This document shows, in pieces, positions 13,544-21,117 of a DNA stretch of 21,117 bases. Location: positions 27,504-48,620 of the forward strand of contig DJIL01000010.1 of assembly GCA_002433595.1 (NCBI GenBank), read 5' to 3'. Under the pieces are notes generated by a model. It did no database searches, had not been told where the DNA came from, and saw only the letters and a program-made list of their open reading frames with translations. Position numbers and translations under genes: made by a program. Within the stretch, counting starts at the first letter, position 1. Each line of letters begins with the position of its first letter. Origin of the DNA: a bacterium UBP8_UBA6595. Lineage in GTDB: Bacteria > Margulisbacteria > Marinamargulisbacteria > UBA6595.

Positions 13544-14749
13544 ATGGCAGAAGAAACACTTAATATTTTTATCAGTGCCGGTGAAGTGTCTGGTGATTTG
13601 CATGCCGCCGCATTAGTTGTCGCATTGAAAAAACGCATGCCCAATGCTCGGTTTTTTGGCATGGGAGACGCTGCAATGGCAACCGCTGGTGTGGAGCTAT
13701 TGGCGAGTATTCGCGACCACAGCGCAATTGGTATGTGGCAGTCAGCACGTGAGTTAACACGCGTGAAGCGAACAATTCGGGAGCTCAAAGAGGCAATTGA
13801 AACCCAGCGTCCAGATTTTATTATTGTAGTCGATTGTGAAGCGATTCATCTTCCATTGCTGCGCGCTATTCAACCCTTGTCTATTCCCAACACTTACTAT
13901 ATTTCGCCACAAGTATGGTGGACACGAAACGGGTATGATCAGGATCGAATCGCAAAAAATATTCAGGCAGTAACCGACCATGTATTAGCAATTTTTCGAG
14001 CTGAGCATGCGGTATACACTAAGCTAGACCATTCCTCTGCGCATTATATTGGCCATCCGTTGTTGGATTTAGTACGGATTAAACAGTCTAAAGCGGCGGC
14101 ATATGCGATGCTGGGATTGCCAATGGATCGGCCCATAATTGGTGTGTTTCCAGGGTCGCGTTGGCAAGAAATAAAATCAACATATCCCCGGTTAATTCGG
14201 GCGGCTCAGGCCGTTGTTAGTCGTGGTGTTCATGCCCACATCGTGGTAGTAGTGGGCGCTCCCCGGTATGCACGCTATATTCGGGATAACACACCCGATA
14301 CAGTGCCTGTATATAGTGGAGACTCGTATGGCATTATTCCGCATCTTACAGCGTCTTTAGTTTCATCTGGAACGGTGACTCTGGAACATGCCTTATTTCG
14401 TGTTCCGATAGTTGTTGCGTATCGGTTTGGGGCATTATTAACACTATTTATTCGGGTTTGGTTGCAATTTAAATCTATAAACTTAGCCTGGATATCACTG
14501 CCCAATCTCATGATGCAACACTCGATAGTTCCGGAATGTCTTCAGCGTCAAGCTACTGTGGAGAATTTAGCACATGCCTTGTACCAATTGTGTGATCCCC
14601 AGTATCCAACTGATCAAAATCCATACCGACAACGGCAATACAAAGGGTTTCAAAAAATCAAAGAATATATGGGTCCAAACGGGGCGGTTGATCGAGCCGC
14701 GGGGCTAGTATCAAAATGGATCAACAACAGCAGTGCCAATAGCGATTAA
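13544..14749 (+). CDS. lpxB: Lipid-A-disaccharide synthase (LpxB-type glycosyltransferase), atypical
   Basis: Joins UDP-diacylglucosamine and lipid X to form the lipid A disaccharide at the inner membrane. The 401-residue GT19 protein shows FISAGEVSGDLHAA (9-22), YYISPQVWW (118-126), YIGHPLLDLV, the donor-site segment GVFPGSRWQEI, SSGTVTLEHALFRVPIVVAYR and WISLPNLMMQHSIVPECLQ. These are clear family marks, with a flavour closer to cyanobacterial or second-copy LpxB proteins than to E. coli. The motif usually reading IDxPxFN is VDCEAIH (96-102), and WAW is replaced by WWT. The usual neighbours lpxD, fabZ and lpxA are absent; the gene is alone, divergent from pyrH by 54 bases. A lpxB paralogue with a different acceptor is possible. 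Confidence 0.88.
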   Translation: MAEETLNIFISAGEVSGDLHAAALVVALKKRMPNARFFGMGDAAMATAGVELLASIRDHSAIGMWQSARELTRVKRTIRELKEAIETQRPDFIIVVDCEAIHLPLLRAIQPLSIPNTYYISPQVWWTRNGYDQDRIAKNIQAVTDHVLAIFRAEHAVYTKLDHSSAHYIGHPLLDLVRIKQSKAAAYAMLGLPMDRPIIGVFPGSRWQEIKSTYPRLIRAAQAVVSRGVHAHIVVVVGAPRYARYIRDNTPDTVPVYSGDSYGIIPHLTASLVSSGTVTLEHALFRVPIVVAYRFGALLTLFIRVWLQFKSINLAWISLPNLMMQHSIVPECLQRQATVENLAHALYQLCDPQYPTDQNPYRQRQYKGFQKIKEYMGPNGAVDRAAGLVSKWINNSSANSD

Positions 14750-14804
14750 ATTACCGGATTACCAATGATCATAGGACTAAGGTAAGCCAAATTAAATAAT
14801 TAGG

Positions 14805-16082
14805 TTAATGAGTATCCGATGGCTGAATCCAGCCACTTTGGCCTGTTCCCAGTTGTATTTTCCATCGATTACCGCTAGATTTTTCATAATAAACGGGTAA
14901 ATCGCGATGGAGCATAAATAATGGGGTGTGGCTATTTTCATCTGAATAAAATGCAGAACGGGTTGCGTCTAGCAGGATAATGGGGTGTGGGTAAAGTGTG
15001 AAATAACTGGCCAAAGTACCCACGTGAATTGTAATAAATAGCCACAGTATACGTTGGCGTTTGTAGGCGTATGATACGCGAGCTAAAAGTGCACTTAAAA
15101 GGATCAAGGCTAGCCATTCATAGCGACCCAATCCACGGGGGGGTTCCGGAAATAAATGGCGATCGGGATGCTGTTGAATCGCAGCATGCCAATGAATACG
15201 ATAGTTGGTATTTCGGGGGCTTTTTTGCAGTTTTTTCCACAAATATGGGAGTGATTCCGATGCTTGCTTACTAATAATTAATGCGGCATTCGGGCTATCT
15301 CTAGCATGTACGGTTACATAGTGTTTAGGGCTTTTTAACCATTGGTAGCGACTGGTACTTGGATCTAGTGTCCACAGCTTAATTGTGGGTAGGGGGAAAT
15401 CACCACTTCGATTCGGAATAAAAATATACGATAATTTATGAGTTTGGCTCCATGGATTGGAGAGGGTTTGCGTTTCTTTACTATCTAAATAATGCCGAAA
15501 AACATGACTACGACCAATGTGAATCGAACTCAGGTCAAAGTTGCCGGTTGCATGAATTACAACAGACATGGAGAGTGGGGTATTTTCGATTACAGAATCG
15601 GCCACACTGGGTGCATCCAATACAAACTGCCCCACGCTTACAGATTGTGTGACGCGTGTCTCTGGATGTGAATCAACCATTAAAACAACAGGATTGGATA
15701 CATGGGCACGTTCTGCATAGCTAACGGCTGGTGGAATAATAATTTGGCCGCTATGCTGGGGGACTAGTTTTTGGGCCAGGCGTTTGTATACATAGTAGCG
15801 AGTTTTGTTGCGGTATTCGATACTGGGATATTCGGGCAATTCGTTGGCTTCTGCCCATACCGATGCCGTAGAAATAGTGGGCGATTCAATCGTCGCATAG
15901 TTGGGTGCAATACTAGTGCGATACTCCAATACTGTATAGAGCAACCCTTCTCCCACAACGGGTGTTGTGTTATTAATAGTGGCAACTAGAATTACGGGTG
16001 GATTGGGATTGGGGGGATACAGTGAGTCTCCAAATGCAACGACACTTATTAATACTAGCCATGCGGTGACGAGTCTTACCAC
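14805..16082 (-). CDS. BatD-BatE fusion protein (BatD beta domains, two membrane helices, SH3-like domain)
   Basis: The last gene of a Bat (aerotolerance-type) cluster. The 425-residue protein begins with a signal peptide (1-18). Residues 25-260 look like BatD: tandem Ig-like beta domains with GEGLLYTV, YYVYKRLAQKLVPQHSGQIIIPPAVSYAERAHVSNPVVLMV and FIPNRSGDFPLPTIKLWTLD. Two membrane helices follow (about 321-338 and 344-362). The C-terminus is an SH3-like domain (366-424) with SAFYSDENSHTPLFMLHRD, then VYYEKSSGNRWKIQL and GQSGWIQ, the pattern I associate with the end of BatE. Most of the BatE TPR region is missing. The start is GTG at 16082, overlapping the BatB-BatC stop by 7 bases. Batman-type clusters were linked to oxygen tolerance in Bacteroides, but the biochemical function is unknown. 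The fusion assignment is by eye. Confidence 0.78.
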   Translation of the reverse strand: MVRLVTAWLVLISVVAFGDSLYPPNPNPPVILVATINNTTPVVGEGLLYTVLEYRTSIAPNYATIESPTISTASVWAEANELPEYPSIEYRNKTRYYVYKRLAQKLVPQHSGQIIIPPAVSYAERAHVSNPVVLMVDSHPETRVTQSVSVGQFVLDAPSVADSVIENTPLSMSVVIHATGNFDLSSIHIGRSHVFRHYLDSKETQTLSNPWSQTHKLSYIFIPNRSGDFPLPTIKLWTLDPSTSRYQWLKSPKHYVTVHARDSPNAALIISKQASESLPYLWKKLQKSPRNTNYRIHWHAAIQQHPDRHLFPEPPRGLGRYEWLALILLSALLARVSYAYKRQRILWLFITIHVGTLASYFTLYPHPIILLDATRSAFYSDENSHTPLFMLHRDLPVYYEKSSGNRWKIQLGTGQSGWIQPSDTH

Positions 16083-17431
16083 GAGCGACCCGTTACTATA
16101 CGCGATTGGGTGGGCACTTGATTGTATTTTTGGTAGTAAGTATTGTCTAGAATTTCAATTTGGCTCCATGTGTCAAAGGGTAGAGGAATGGGCCCTGTTG
16201 ATGGGTGATTGTTCGCGTGTACTCCGATCAGTTCAGGGGGGTACTTCTGTACTTTTGTATCCTTACGATAGGCATGTTCAAATAAAATACGTGCAGAATA
16301 ATGACCTGGATTTTGAATAATATAGGGTTTTAGCAGGCGCATAGCCGCGGTAAACTTGCCTGTCATATACAATGAAACGGCTTGCTCATAGAAATTGTTG
16401 CATTGGACAAAGGCTTGTAATGCTTTGTCATATTCGCCATATGCTTGAAATAGTTTTCCACGATTAAACCATAGCCAATCTGGCGTTGTCTCAGGTGTAT
16501 AAACCACGGCTTGGGTGTACTGAATTGCTAATGATGTATTGTTGTGTCGCCAGGCGGTCTTAGCGGCATAATTATACCAATGACTTGGTGCTGATGCACA
16601 GACTACTCCGTGTAGCATAATAAGTGCCAGTAGCCATGGCCGTTTATAAAGTAAGGGGATCAATAAAAGAGCAACGCCGATTAGCATCATGGGCATAGCA
16701 CTCAGGGGGGCGTTGGCAAGATTAACTGGTTGGCGCATTTGCATAATTTGATTGTATACAGTTTGGGAAACATCCGTTGTTTTTCCGGCTTCAAAGTAGT
16801 AACCATTTGTTTGTTCGGCAATGCCGAATAAGGTTTCTCGATTTAATTTTGACAAAACAATTTGGTCATTTTCTTTTTCAAAACCACCGGATAGCTTGGG
16901 GATAGGATCGCCATCAATCGTGCCCATCCCAATGCTAATAATGCGCATATTTAATTGTTTAGCATAAAACAGCATACGGTATACATCGCCTGATGTGGTG
17001 TCACCATCGCTCCAAATTACTAAAATTGGATTTTGAGATTGATTTAAAAAGCCACGATAGGCAGCGAGTACTGCATCAGACAACCGGCTTCCTGGCCAAT
17101 TATACAATGGCGCTATAGTGTCAATACGATGCATAATACTGGCAGAATCTTGTGTTAATGGGCATGTGATTCGAGCGTCGCCAGCAAACTGAATGATACC
17201 CAGTCGATAATTACTTAACTGCTCGGCTAAGCTTCGGGCTTGCTGTTTTGCCACAGCCAATCGATTGGGGGCCATATCCTGAACCATCATACTAGCAGAG
17301 CTATCAATAGCGAAATAAATAGCGGGTACTGGGGCTGACTTTGGCGGATGACGCTCGGGCTGTACCCCATAAATAATTAATCCAATGACAAGGCATGCCA
17401 ACCCCAAACTTTGGGTTAGTAGTGACCCCAT
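16076..17431 (-). CDS. BatB-BatC fusion: VWA domain plus TPR region
   Basis: An inner-membrane protein of 451 residues. A membrane helix (about 9-22) precedes a von Willebrand A domain with an intact metal site: Asp43, Ser45 and Ser47 in AIDSSASM, Thr93 in CPLTQD, and Asp142 in WSDGD. Other VWA marks are NRLAVAKQ and GSRLSDAVLAA. Helices follow at about 246-262 and 265-280, then a TPR-like stretch (285-390; WFNRGKLFQAYGEYDKALQAF, YMTGKFTAAMRLLKPYI) and a Pro-rich tail. This equals BatB plus BatC. Of two ATGs, 17431 is preceded by GGAGG at 5 bases while 17443 is not, so I chose 17431. It overlaps BatA by 16 bases and is followed by BatD-BatE with a 7-base overlap. Confidence 0.85.
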   Translation of the reverse strand: MGSLLTQSLGLACLVIGLIIYGVQPERHPPKSAPVPAIYFAIDSSASMMVQDMAPNRLAVAKQQARSLAEQLSNYRLGIIQFAGDARITCPLTQDSASIMHRIDTIAPLYNWPGSRLSDAVLAAYRGFLNQSQNPILVIWSDGDTTSGDVYRMLFYAKQLNMRIISIGMGTIDGDPIPKLSGGFEKENDQIVLSKLNRETLFGIAEQTNGYYFEAGKTTDVSQTVYNQIMQMRQPVNLANAPLSAMPMMLIGVALLLIPLLYKRPWLLALIMLHGVVCASAPSHWYNYAAKTAWRHNNTSLAIQYTQAVVYTPETTPDWLWFNRGKLFQAYGEYDKALQAFVQCNNFYEQAVSLYMTGKFTAAMRLLKPYIIQNPGHYSARILFEHAYRKDTKVQKYPPELIGVHANNHPSTGPIPLPFDTWSQIEILDNTYYQKYNQVPTQSRIVTGRSW

Positions 17432-18789
17432 GGGCGCCTCCATTGAATCAGCATGCTGATAATTGCAAGTACCGTGCCCAGGCCAATACTAATAACTTGA
17501 AATGATTGTTGTCGAGTTTGGTACGCAAGTGTGCTTTTAGGGGATGTTAATGCGTGTAAGGCATCTATTAGAGCCGTTATGTCTTGAGTCTTGCTCAATT
17601 TAAACGCGTGCCCCTGGCTAATGTGACTGATGCTATTGAATTCAGTGTCGTTACGATAGGTCGATACAATTGCGTTTTTGGCATTGCGTCGATATAGTTT
17701 TTTATAGGTAGGGTTATTAACAATTTGATAGGCACCCGTTGGCGATCCAAAACCAATGGTATCAATGGCGATAGACTGATGCTTGGCAATTTTAGCTAGT
17801 TTTATTGGGTCTAATGTGGTTGGGCTATCCAATTGAGACCCGCTGCTTAACAGCACAATGCGTTTGGGACCCTTAATCATACGTAGCCGATGAATCGCCA
17901 TTGCCAGTGCAAGCCCTACATTGGGGGGAGACCCGACGTCATCGTAGGTTCGGTTGGCAATTGCTTGTTTAACTAAGCTGTGGTCGCGTGTTAGTGGAAC
18001 AACCGTATGCGGATGCGCGCCTAGCACAATAAGCCCGACACGATCATAGTGATTAGCATTTAGCCAGTCATTTAGGAGTAACTGGGCGTTTTTTAATCGA
18101 TGCTGAGGCTTGAAATCAATGGTTTGCATAGCATTTGATGTATCAAGAATAATCATAATATTACTACGGACTTGGGTGTGTACGGGGTGATCAACATAAT
18201 AAACGGGATGAGCAATGCCAACTACAATAAGGGCAAGACTTAGACGAAAAATGAGGGGCATAAGTGTGCGAAGTATGCCCGGTAATGCCACGATGTAATA
18301 CAATGGTTTTGGCAATATATACGGAGGCCTTCGGCGAGCCATAAAAATTGGGATCAAGGCTAAGAGCCATAGGGGTGACAATAGTTGCCAATAGGCGTAG
18401 GGAAATGGCAGTGTATTGGTGGTTAATAATGTACTGGATAACTTGGGTTCTTTCAGGTGTGTCATTGAACTAATATCAACAATTTGGCTAGGGATCACAC
18501 GGCTTTTTAGATCAATGCTAGGAATAATAACCGGGCCCAATGCAAAGGGTATAAATGTTGCATATAGTGTATTTTGGGTAACAGTAAGCGCTTCAACATG
18601 GATCGCGGCACTGAGTGTCTGATGAATAGCGTTCCAAGTATTTTTGGAAACGGAATGCGGCATGTGCGCGGTGTAGTAAATAGGCGTTCCAATTGTTGTG
18701 TGAATGGGGTGAATAGTAACGTTTTGTGTAGCGGCATGCACCATAGTGCACGCAAACAACACCCCAAGTATGCGGGTTATGACGACCAT
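17416..18789 (-). CDS. BatA-like VWA membrane protein with an N-terminal periplasmic domain and degenerate MIDAS
   Basis: The 457-residue protein starts with a signal peptide (1-19), then a beta-rich periplasmic region (20-115) and LPFPYAYWQLLSPLWLLALIP (127-147). The latter recalls the proline-tryptophan entry to the membrane helix of DUF4381/BatI proteins, so this may be a BatI-BatA fusion. Helices occur at about 138-150, 178-195 and 431-449. The VWA domain (208-415) is typical in outline (RVGLIVLGAHPH, VPLTRD with Thr267, GLALAMAIHRL) but its metal site is damaged. The first motif reads ILDTSNAM, with Ala220 for the second Ser, and the usual TDGE reads SSGS, so the Asp is Ser316. ATG at 18789 overlaps the DUF58 stop by 13 bases; GGTGG stands 5 bases upstream. 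Its partner BatB keeps an intact site. Confidence 0.83.
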   Translation of the reverse strand: MVVITRILGVLFACTMVHAATQNVTIHPIHTTIGTPIYYTAHMPHSVSKNTWNAIHQTLSAAIHVEALTVTQNTLYATFIPFALGPVIIPSIDLKSRVIPSQIVDISSMTHLKEPKLSSTLLTTNTLPFPYAYWQLLSPLWLLALIPIFMARRRPPYILPKPLYYIVALPGILRTLMPLIFRLSLALIVVGIAHPVYYVDHPVHTQVRSNIMIILDTSNAMQTIDFKPQHRLKNAQLLLNDWLNANHYDRVGLIVLGAHPHTVVPLTRDHSLVKQAIANRTYDDVGSPPNVGLALAMAIHRLRMIKGPKRIVLLSSGSQLDSPTTLDPIKLAKIAKHQSIAIDTIGFGSPTGAYQIVNNPTYKKLYRRNAKNAIVSTYRNDTEFNSISHISQGHAFKLSKTQDITALIDALHALTSPKSTLAYQTRQQSFQVISIGLGTVLAIISMLIQWRRPWGHY

Positions 18790-19295
18790 TTAGCCACCAT
18801 TCCGAGCTGCTGACAGGTATAGTTTAAACGCGAGCGATTAATGGATTGAATATGATGGTATCGAGCCCGTAGGTCCGCACTTTGTGTATGAATAATTCGA
18901 GACCCAAACCAATGGGTTATTGGATTGGTAACCGATTGCCAGCCAGTATTGGGGCATAAGTAGTCAAAGGAACACTCAATAAACACCGGCGTGATGCAAT
19001 GGGTTTTGCTTGCCTTTCGCATAAGTGGATAATAATTAGGCTCATTAAAATCAGATAATATCCACGCATCGTGGGGCTCTGTATTCATCCAGTGTTCTAA
19101 GCAATTGGACAAACGGGGATAGTGCTTCGCGCGTGCAATATACTGATGTATATCACAATGGGTTTGGGGGGTATGGTACTCCCCAGATACCCACAATCGC
19201 ACATCGGGATGACTGTCATAAAGCTCGCAGGCCATGGCGGCAATTGCGTCATGTTGGTACGGATCAGTCAGTAGTGGAACGATGCATGCGGGCAT
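18777..19295 (-). CDS. Truncated DUF58 (BatX-like) protein, C-terminal part only
   Basis: The 172-residue protein reads as the second half of a DUF58 protein, normally about 300 residues and encoded between moxR and batA. AWILSDFNEPNYYPLMRKASKTHCITPVFI (77-106) matches the family's ISDF strand and the following helix. GWQSVTNPITHWFGSRIIHTQSADLRARY (118-146) matches the strand-turn with the ETG-like step and the later R..Y. The end VAKWSS fits the closing strand. The N-terminal half, including the HWKxxAR box and first VWA-like Asp motif, is absent. An in-frame TGA lies directly before the ATG, and prs is intact 28 bases upstream, so the missing part is not encoded here. It may be a pseudogene remnant or a minimal functional form. 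No ribosome binding site is visible. Position before BatA supports the assignment. Confidence 0.6.
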   Translation of the reverse strand: MPACIVPLLTDPYQHDAIAAMACELYDSHPDVRLWVSGEYHTPQTHCDIHQYIARAKHYPRLSNCLEHWMNTEPHDAWILSDFNEPNYYPLMRKASKTHCITPVFIECSFDYLCPNTGWQSVTNPITHWFGSRIIHTQSADLRARYHHIQSINRSRLNYTCQQLGMVAKWSS

Positions 19296-19323
19296 TCACG
19301 CAGTCAATTGAGTAGTTGTCATT

Positions 19324-20268
19324 CTAATTGAACAAACTGGATATCGATCGGCGTTGATAATTGCGTCGAATGGCTTCGGCTAATAATGGAGCGGCAGACA
19401 GAATTGTCAAATTATCAAATTGCTTATCAGGGCCTAAGTCCATGGTATTGGTAACAATAACTTCTTTAATGGGTGCTACAGATAGTCGTTCAATTGCGGG
19501 GCCTGAGAAAACAGGATGCGTGGCAGCCAGGTAGATATCACCACAGCCAGCGGCTTTCAGGGCGTCAATGCCTGAAATAACAGATCCAGCAGTGTCAATC
19601 ATGTCATCCACCAATAAAATTGTTTTGCCTTTAACATCCCCAATAACATTGGTTATTTTGGCAACCTGTTGCGCAGGCCGTGTCTTGTACATCATAGCCA
19701 ATGATGCGTGTAGTCGGTCAGATAATCGTTTTGAAAATTTAACTCGGCCAGCATCGGGTGCAACAACAACTAGATTAGACAGTGATTTTTGATTAATGTA
19801 ATCAGCAATAATCGGCAATGCTGTTAAATGGTCGACGGGTTGAGAGAAAAAGCCTTGAATTTGATCAGAATGCAGATCCATAGTAATGAGTCGGTCAAAC
19901 CCAATAGCATCCAACAGGTCCGATATTAATCGAGCTGTAATGGGTTCTCGAGGTGCTGATTTCTTGTCTTGGCGACCGTAGGCAAAATGAGGCACGATTA
20001 AGTTCACTGATTTTGCAGATGCTCGCTTAAGGGCATCCATTAAAATGAACAATTCCATATAAGCATCATTGGGATTGTTGCCAATCGATTGCAAGACAAA
20101 ACAATCAAATCCCCGGATACTTTCTTGAATCCGGGCATAATTTTCGCCTCCGCTAAATTTAAACAGTTCAACTAAGCCTTCTTGTATACCGAGTTGATTG
20201 GCGATCTCTTTGGCAAGCGTGTGGTTACTGGAACCACAAAAAAACCGCATATTATCTAGCGTGTTCAT
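19324..20268 (-). CDS. prs: Ribose-phosphate pyrophosphokinase (PRPP synthase)
   Basis: Makes PRPP from ribose 5-phosphate and ATP for nucleotide, histidine and tryptophan synthesis. The 314-residue class I enzyme shows NDAYMELFILMDALKRASAK (67-86), PHFAYGRQDKKSAPREPITARL (93-114), ITMDLHSDQIQGFF and the PRPP loop ILLVDDMIDTAGS. The usual DGE of the N-terminal flexible region is GGEN (40-43), and the pyrophosphate-binding PDxGGVxRA reads PDAGRVKFS, both departures from the enteric form. ATG at 20268 lies 3 bases after the pckA stop; the ATG six codons further in is an alternative. The downstream DUF58-BatABCDE genes follow after 28 bases and may be in the same transcript. The family call is secure. 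Confidence 0.94.
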   Translation of the reverse strand: MNTLDNMRFFCGSSNHTLAKEIANQLGIQEGLVELFKFSGGENYARIQESIRGFDCFVLQSIGNNPNDAYMELFILMDALKRASAKSVNLIVPHFAYGRQDKKSAPREPITARLISDLLDAIGFDRLITMDLHSDQIQGFFSQPVDHLTALPIIADYINQKSLSNLVVVAPDAGRVKFSKRLSDRLHASLAMMYKTRPAQQVAKITNVIGDVKGKTILLVDDMIDTAGSVISGIDALKAAGCGDIYLAATHPVFSGPAIERLSVAPIKEVIVTNTMDLGPDKQFDNLTILSAAPLLAEAIRRNYQRRSISSLFN

Positions 20269-20271
20269 GGT

Positions 20272-21117
20272 TTAGGCTGTTGCTAAAACAGGGCCAGCCT
20301 GTGTTAATGACTTTGCGATACTAAATCGCTCATACTTTTTAAAGTTTTCAACAAACTGTTTAGCCAAATGCTCACATTGGGATGCAAATGCTTGAGGATC
20401 AGACCATGTATTAGCCGGGTTTAAAATATGGCTGTCAACGTTCGTCAATTCTGTTGGGATTGAAAAGTTGAACACACCAAATAGTTCAGTAGGAGCGGTT
20501 TCAATGCTGCCATCTAAAATAGAGTTAATAATATTACGTGTGTTGTGTAATGAAATGCGATGACCCACGCCAAAAGCACCCCCTGTCCATCCCGTATTAA
20601 CTAAATAAGTCCGGCTATTATGCGCGTTGATTTTATCGCCCAATGTTTTGGCGTATGCGGTAGGGTGAAGGGTCAAAAATGGCTTTCCAAAGCAGGTTGA
20701 AAAGGTTGATGTGGGCTTAGTAACACCCAACTCAGTACCAGGGATTTTAGCGGTATAACCACTTAAATATTGATACATAGCCTGCTCAGTTGTTAATTTG
20801 GACACTGGGGGTAGTACGCCATAAGCATCACAGGTTAAAAAGATTATAATTTCAGGATGGTTGCCCACCGAGCGTGGTGTCACAATATTGTCAATGTGTT
20901 GAATGGGATAAGATACGCGAGTGTTCTCTGTTTTACTGCCATCAGTAAAGTCCACAACACCGTTGGTATTTACAACCACATTTTCAAGCAATGCATTTGG
21001 ACGAATAGCTCGGTAAATATCGGGTTCTTTTTCTTCGGATAGGTCAATAGTTTTTGCGTAGCAACCGCCTTCAAAGTTAAAAATACCATCGGCATCCCAA
21101 CCATGTTCATCATCACC
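20272..21117 (-). CDS. pckA: ATP-dependent phosphoenolpyruvate carboxykinase (partial, C-terminal part)
   Basis: Converts oxaloacetate and ATP to PEP, CO2 and ADP, the entry to gluconeogenesis. The window holds the last 281 residues of about 530; the N-terminus lies beyond the right edge, and the frame is open to base 21117. The first visible segment GDDEHGWDADGIFNFEGGC carries the metal-binding Asp region just after the ATP-binding loop. It is followed by YAKTIDLSEEKEPDIY, TENTRVSYPI (substrate Arg), FLTCDAYGVLPPVSKLT, GTELGVTKPTSTFSTCFG and NTGWTGGAFG. All match the ATP-dependent class, not the GTP class. The stop is 3 bases before prs, so the two genes are probably co-transcribed. Confidence 0.95.
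   Translation of the reverse strand, partial: GDDEHGWDADGIFNFEGGCYAKTIDLSEEKEPDIYRAIRPNALLENVVVNTNGVVDFTDGSKTENTRVSYPIQHIDNIVTPRSVGNHPEIIIFLTCDAYGVLPPVSKLTTEQAMYQYLSGYTAKIPGTELGVTKPTSTFSTCFGKPFLTLHPTAYAKTLGDKINAHNSRTYLVNTGWTGGAFGVGHRISLHNTRNIINSILDGSIETAPTELFGVFNFSIPTELTNVDSHILNPANTWSDPQAFASQCEHLAKQFVENFKKYERFSIAKSLTQAGPVLATA

Noticed and set aside
13490..13603. N-terminal extension of pyrH by 38 residues
   Set aside because: The extension has no family similarity, covers the lpxB start and promoter region, and the UMP kinase family starts at the ATG at 13489.
14774..14793. Repeat shared with the hppA start region (ATGATCATA with AAGGAC-like sequence)
   Set aside because: The match is nine bases with a palindromic core and inverted flanks, which is too short to be a meaningful repeat.
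14750..14804. Possible terminator between the convergent lpxB and batD-batE genes
   Set aside because: Only a short direct repeat (ATTACC twice) is visible; there is no GC-rich stem followed by a T run on either strand.
15967..16320. Plus-strand frame of 117 codons across the BatB/BatD junction
   Set aside because: It is antisense to two overlapping genes with clear domains and has no motif of its own.
1..21117. Classical defence island, CRISPR array, prophage or transposon
   Set aside because: Nearly all bases are in recognisable metabolic or envelope genes; no repeat-spacer pattern, integrase, transposase or toxin-antitoxin pair was seen.

Overview
The window looks like a chromosomal segment of a compact, moderately AT-rich Gram-negative bacterium. 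It has LPS genes (lpxB and an LptA-like protein), the MEP isoprenoid enzyme Dxr and the proteobacterial block pyrH-frr-uppS-cdsA-dxr. That block points to a proteobacterium, most plausibly a gammaproteobacterium of a host-associated or Legionellales-like lineage; this placement is inference. Several proteins (PyrE, BioB, Prs, the tandem PurS-like protein, LpxB and the 602-residue ORF) do not look like the textbook enterobacterial versions. Coding density is very high, genes overlap or sit a few bases apart, and Shine-Dalgarno signals are often weak. I see no tRNA, rRNA, CRISPR, IS element or phage gene. No stretch above 300 bases lacks a gene.

Layout, left to right. (1) 1-3033, minus strand: bioB, rplY (long CTC form), pyrE and the N-terminal third of hppA, which runs off the left edge. 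(2) 3124-4932, the only large plus-strand gene in the left half: a 602-residue uncharacterised conserved protein, divergent from bioB. (3) 4955-9411, minus strand: a tightly packed mixed operon in the order dprA, short lptA-like, thioredoxin-reductase-like gene lacking one redox cysteine, purQ, tandem purS-like, GT2 glycosyltransferase. (4) 9591-13489, minus strand: pyrH-frr-uppS-cdsA-dxr, closed by a hairpin terminator whose loop holds three consecutive in-frame stop codons. (5) 13544-14749, plus strand: an atypical lpxB divergent from pyrH. (6) 14805-21117, minus strand: pckA (partial), prs, and then a condensed Bat (aerotolerance-type) cluster made of a truncated DUF58 protein, BatA, a BatB-BatC fusion and a BatD-BatE fusion.

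How the genes fit together. pyrH, pyrE and prs feed pyrimidine and PRPP metabolism. purQ with the PurS-like protein forms two of the three parts of a split FGAM synthase, and the catalytic PurL is not in the window. dxr, uppS and cdsA serve isoprenoid, carrier-lipid and phospholipid synthesis, and lpxB, lptA-like and the GT2 gene serve the envelope. pckA (gluconeogenesis) and hppA (PPi-driven ion pump) are energy-economy genes. The Bat cluster encodes a membrane and periplasmic complex of VWA, TPR, BatD and SH3 modules.

The strongest candidates for something unusual are the compressed Bat cluster, with its degenerate MIDAS in BatA and an N-terminally missing DUF58; the one-cysteine TrxR-like enzyme; the uncharacterised 602-residue protein next to bioB; and active-site changes in UppS, Dxr and LpxB. 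All family assignments come from reading motifs by eye; no database search was run.
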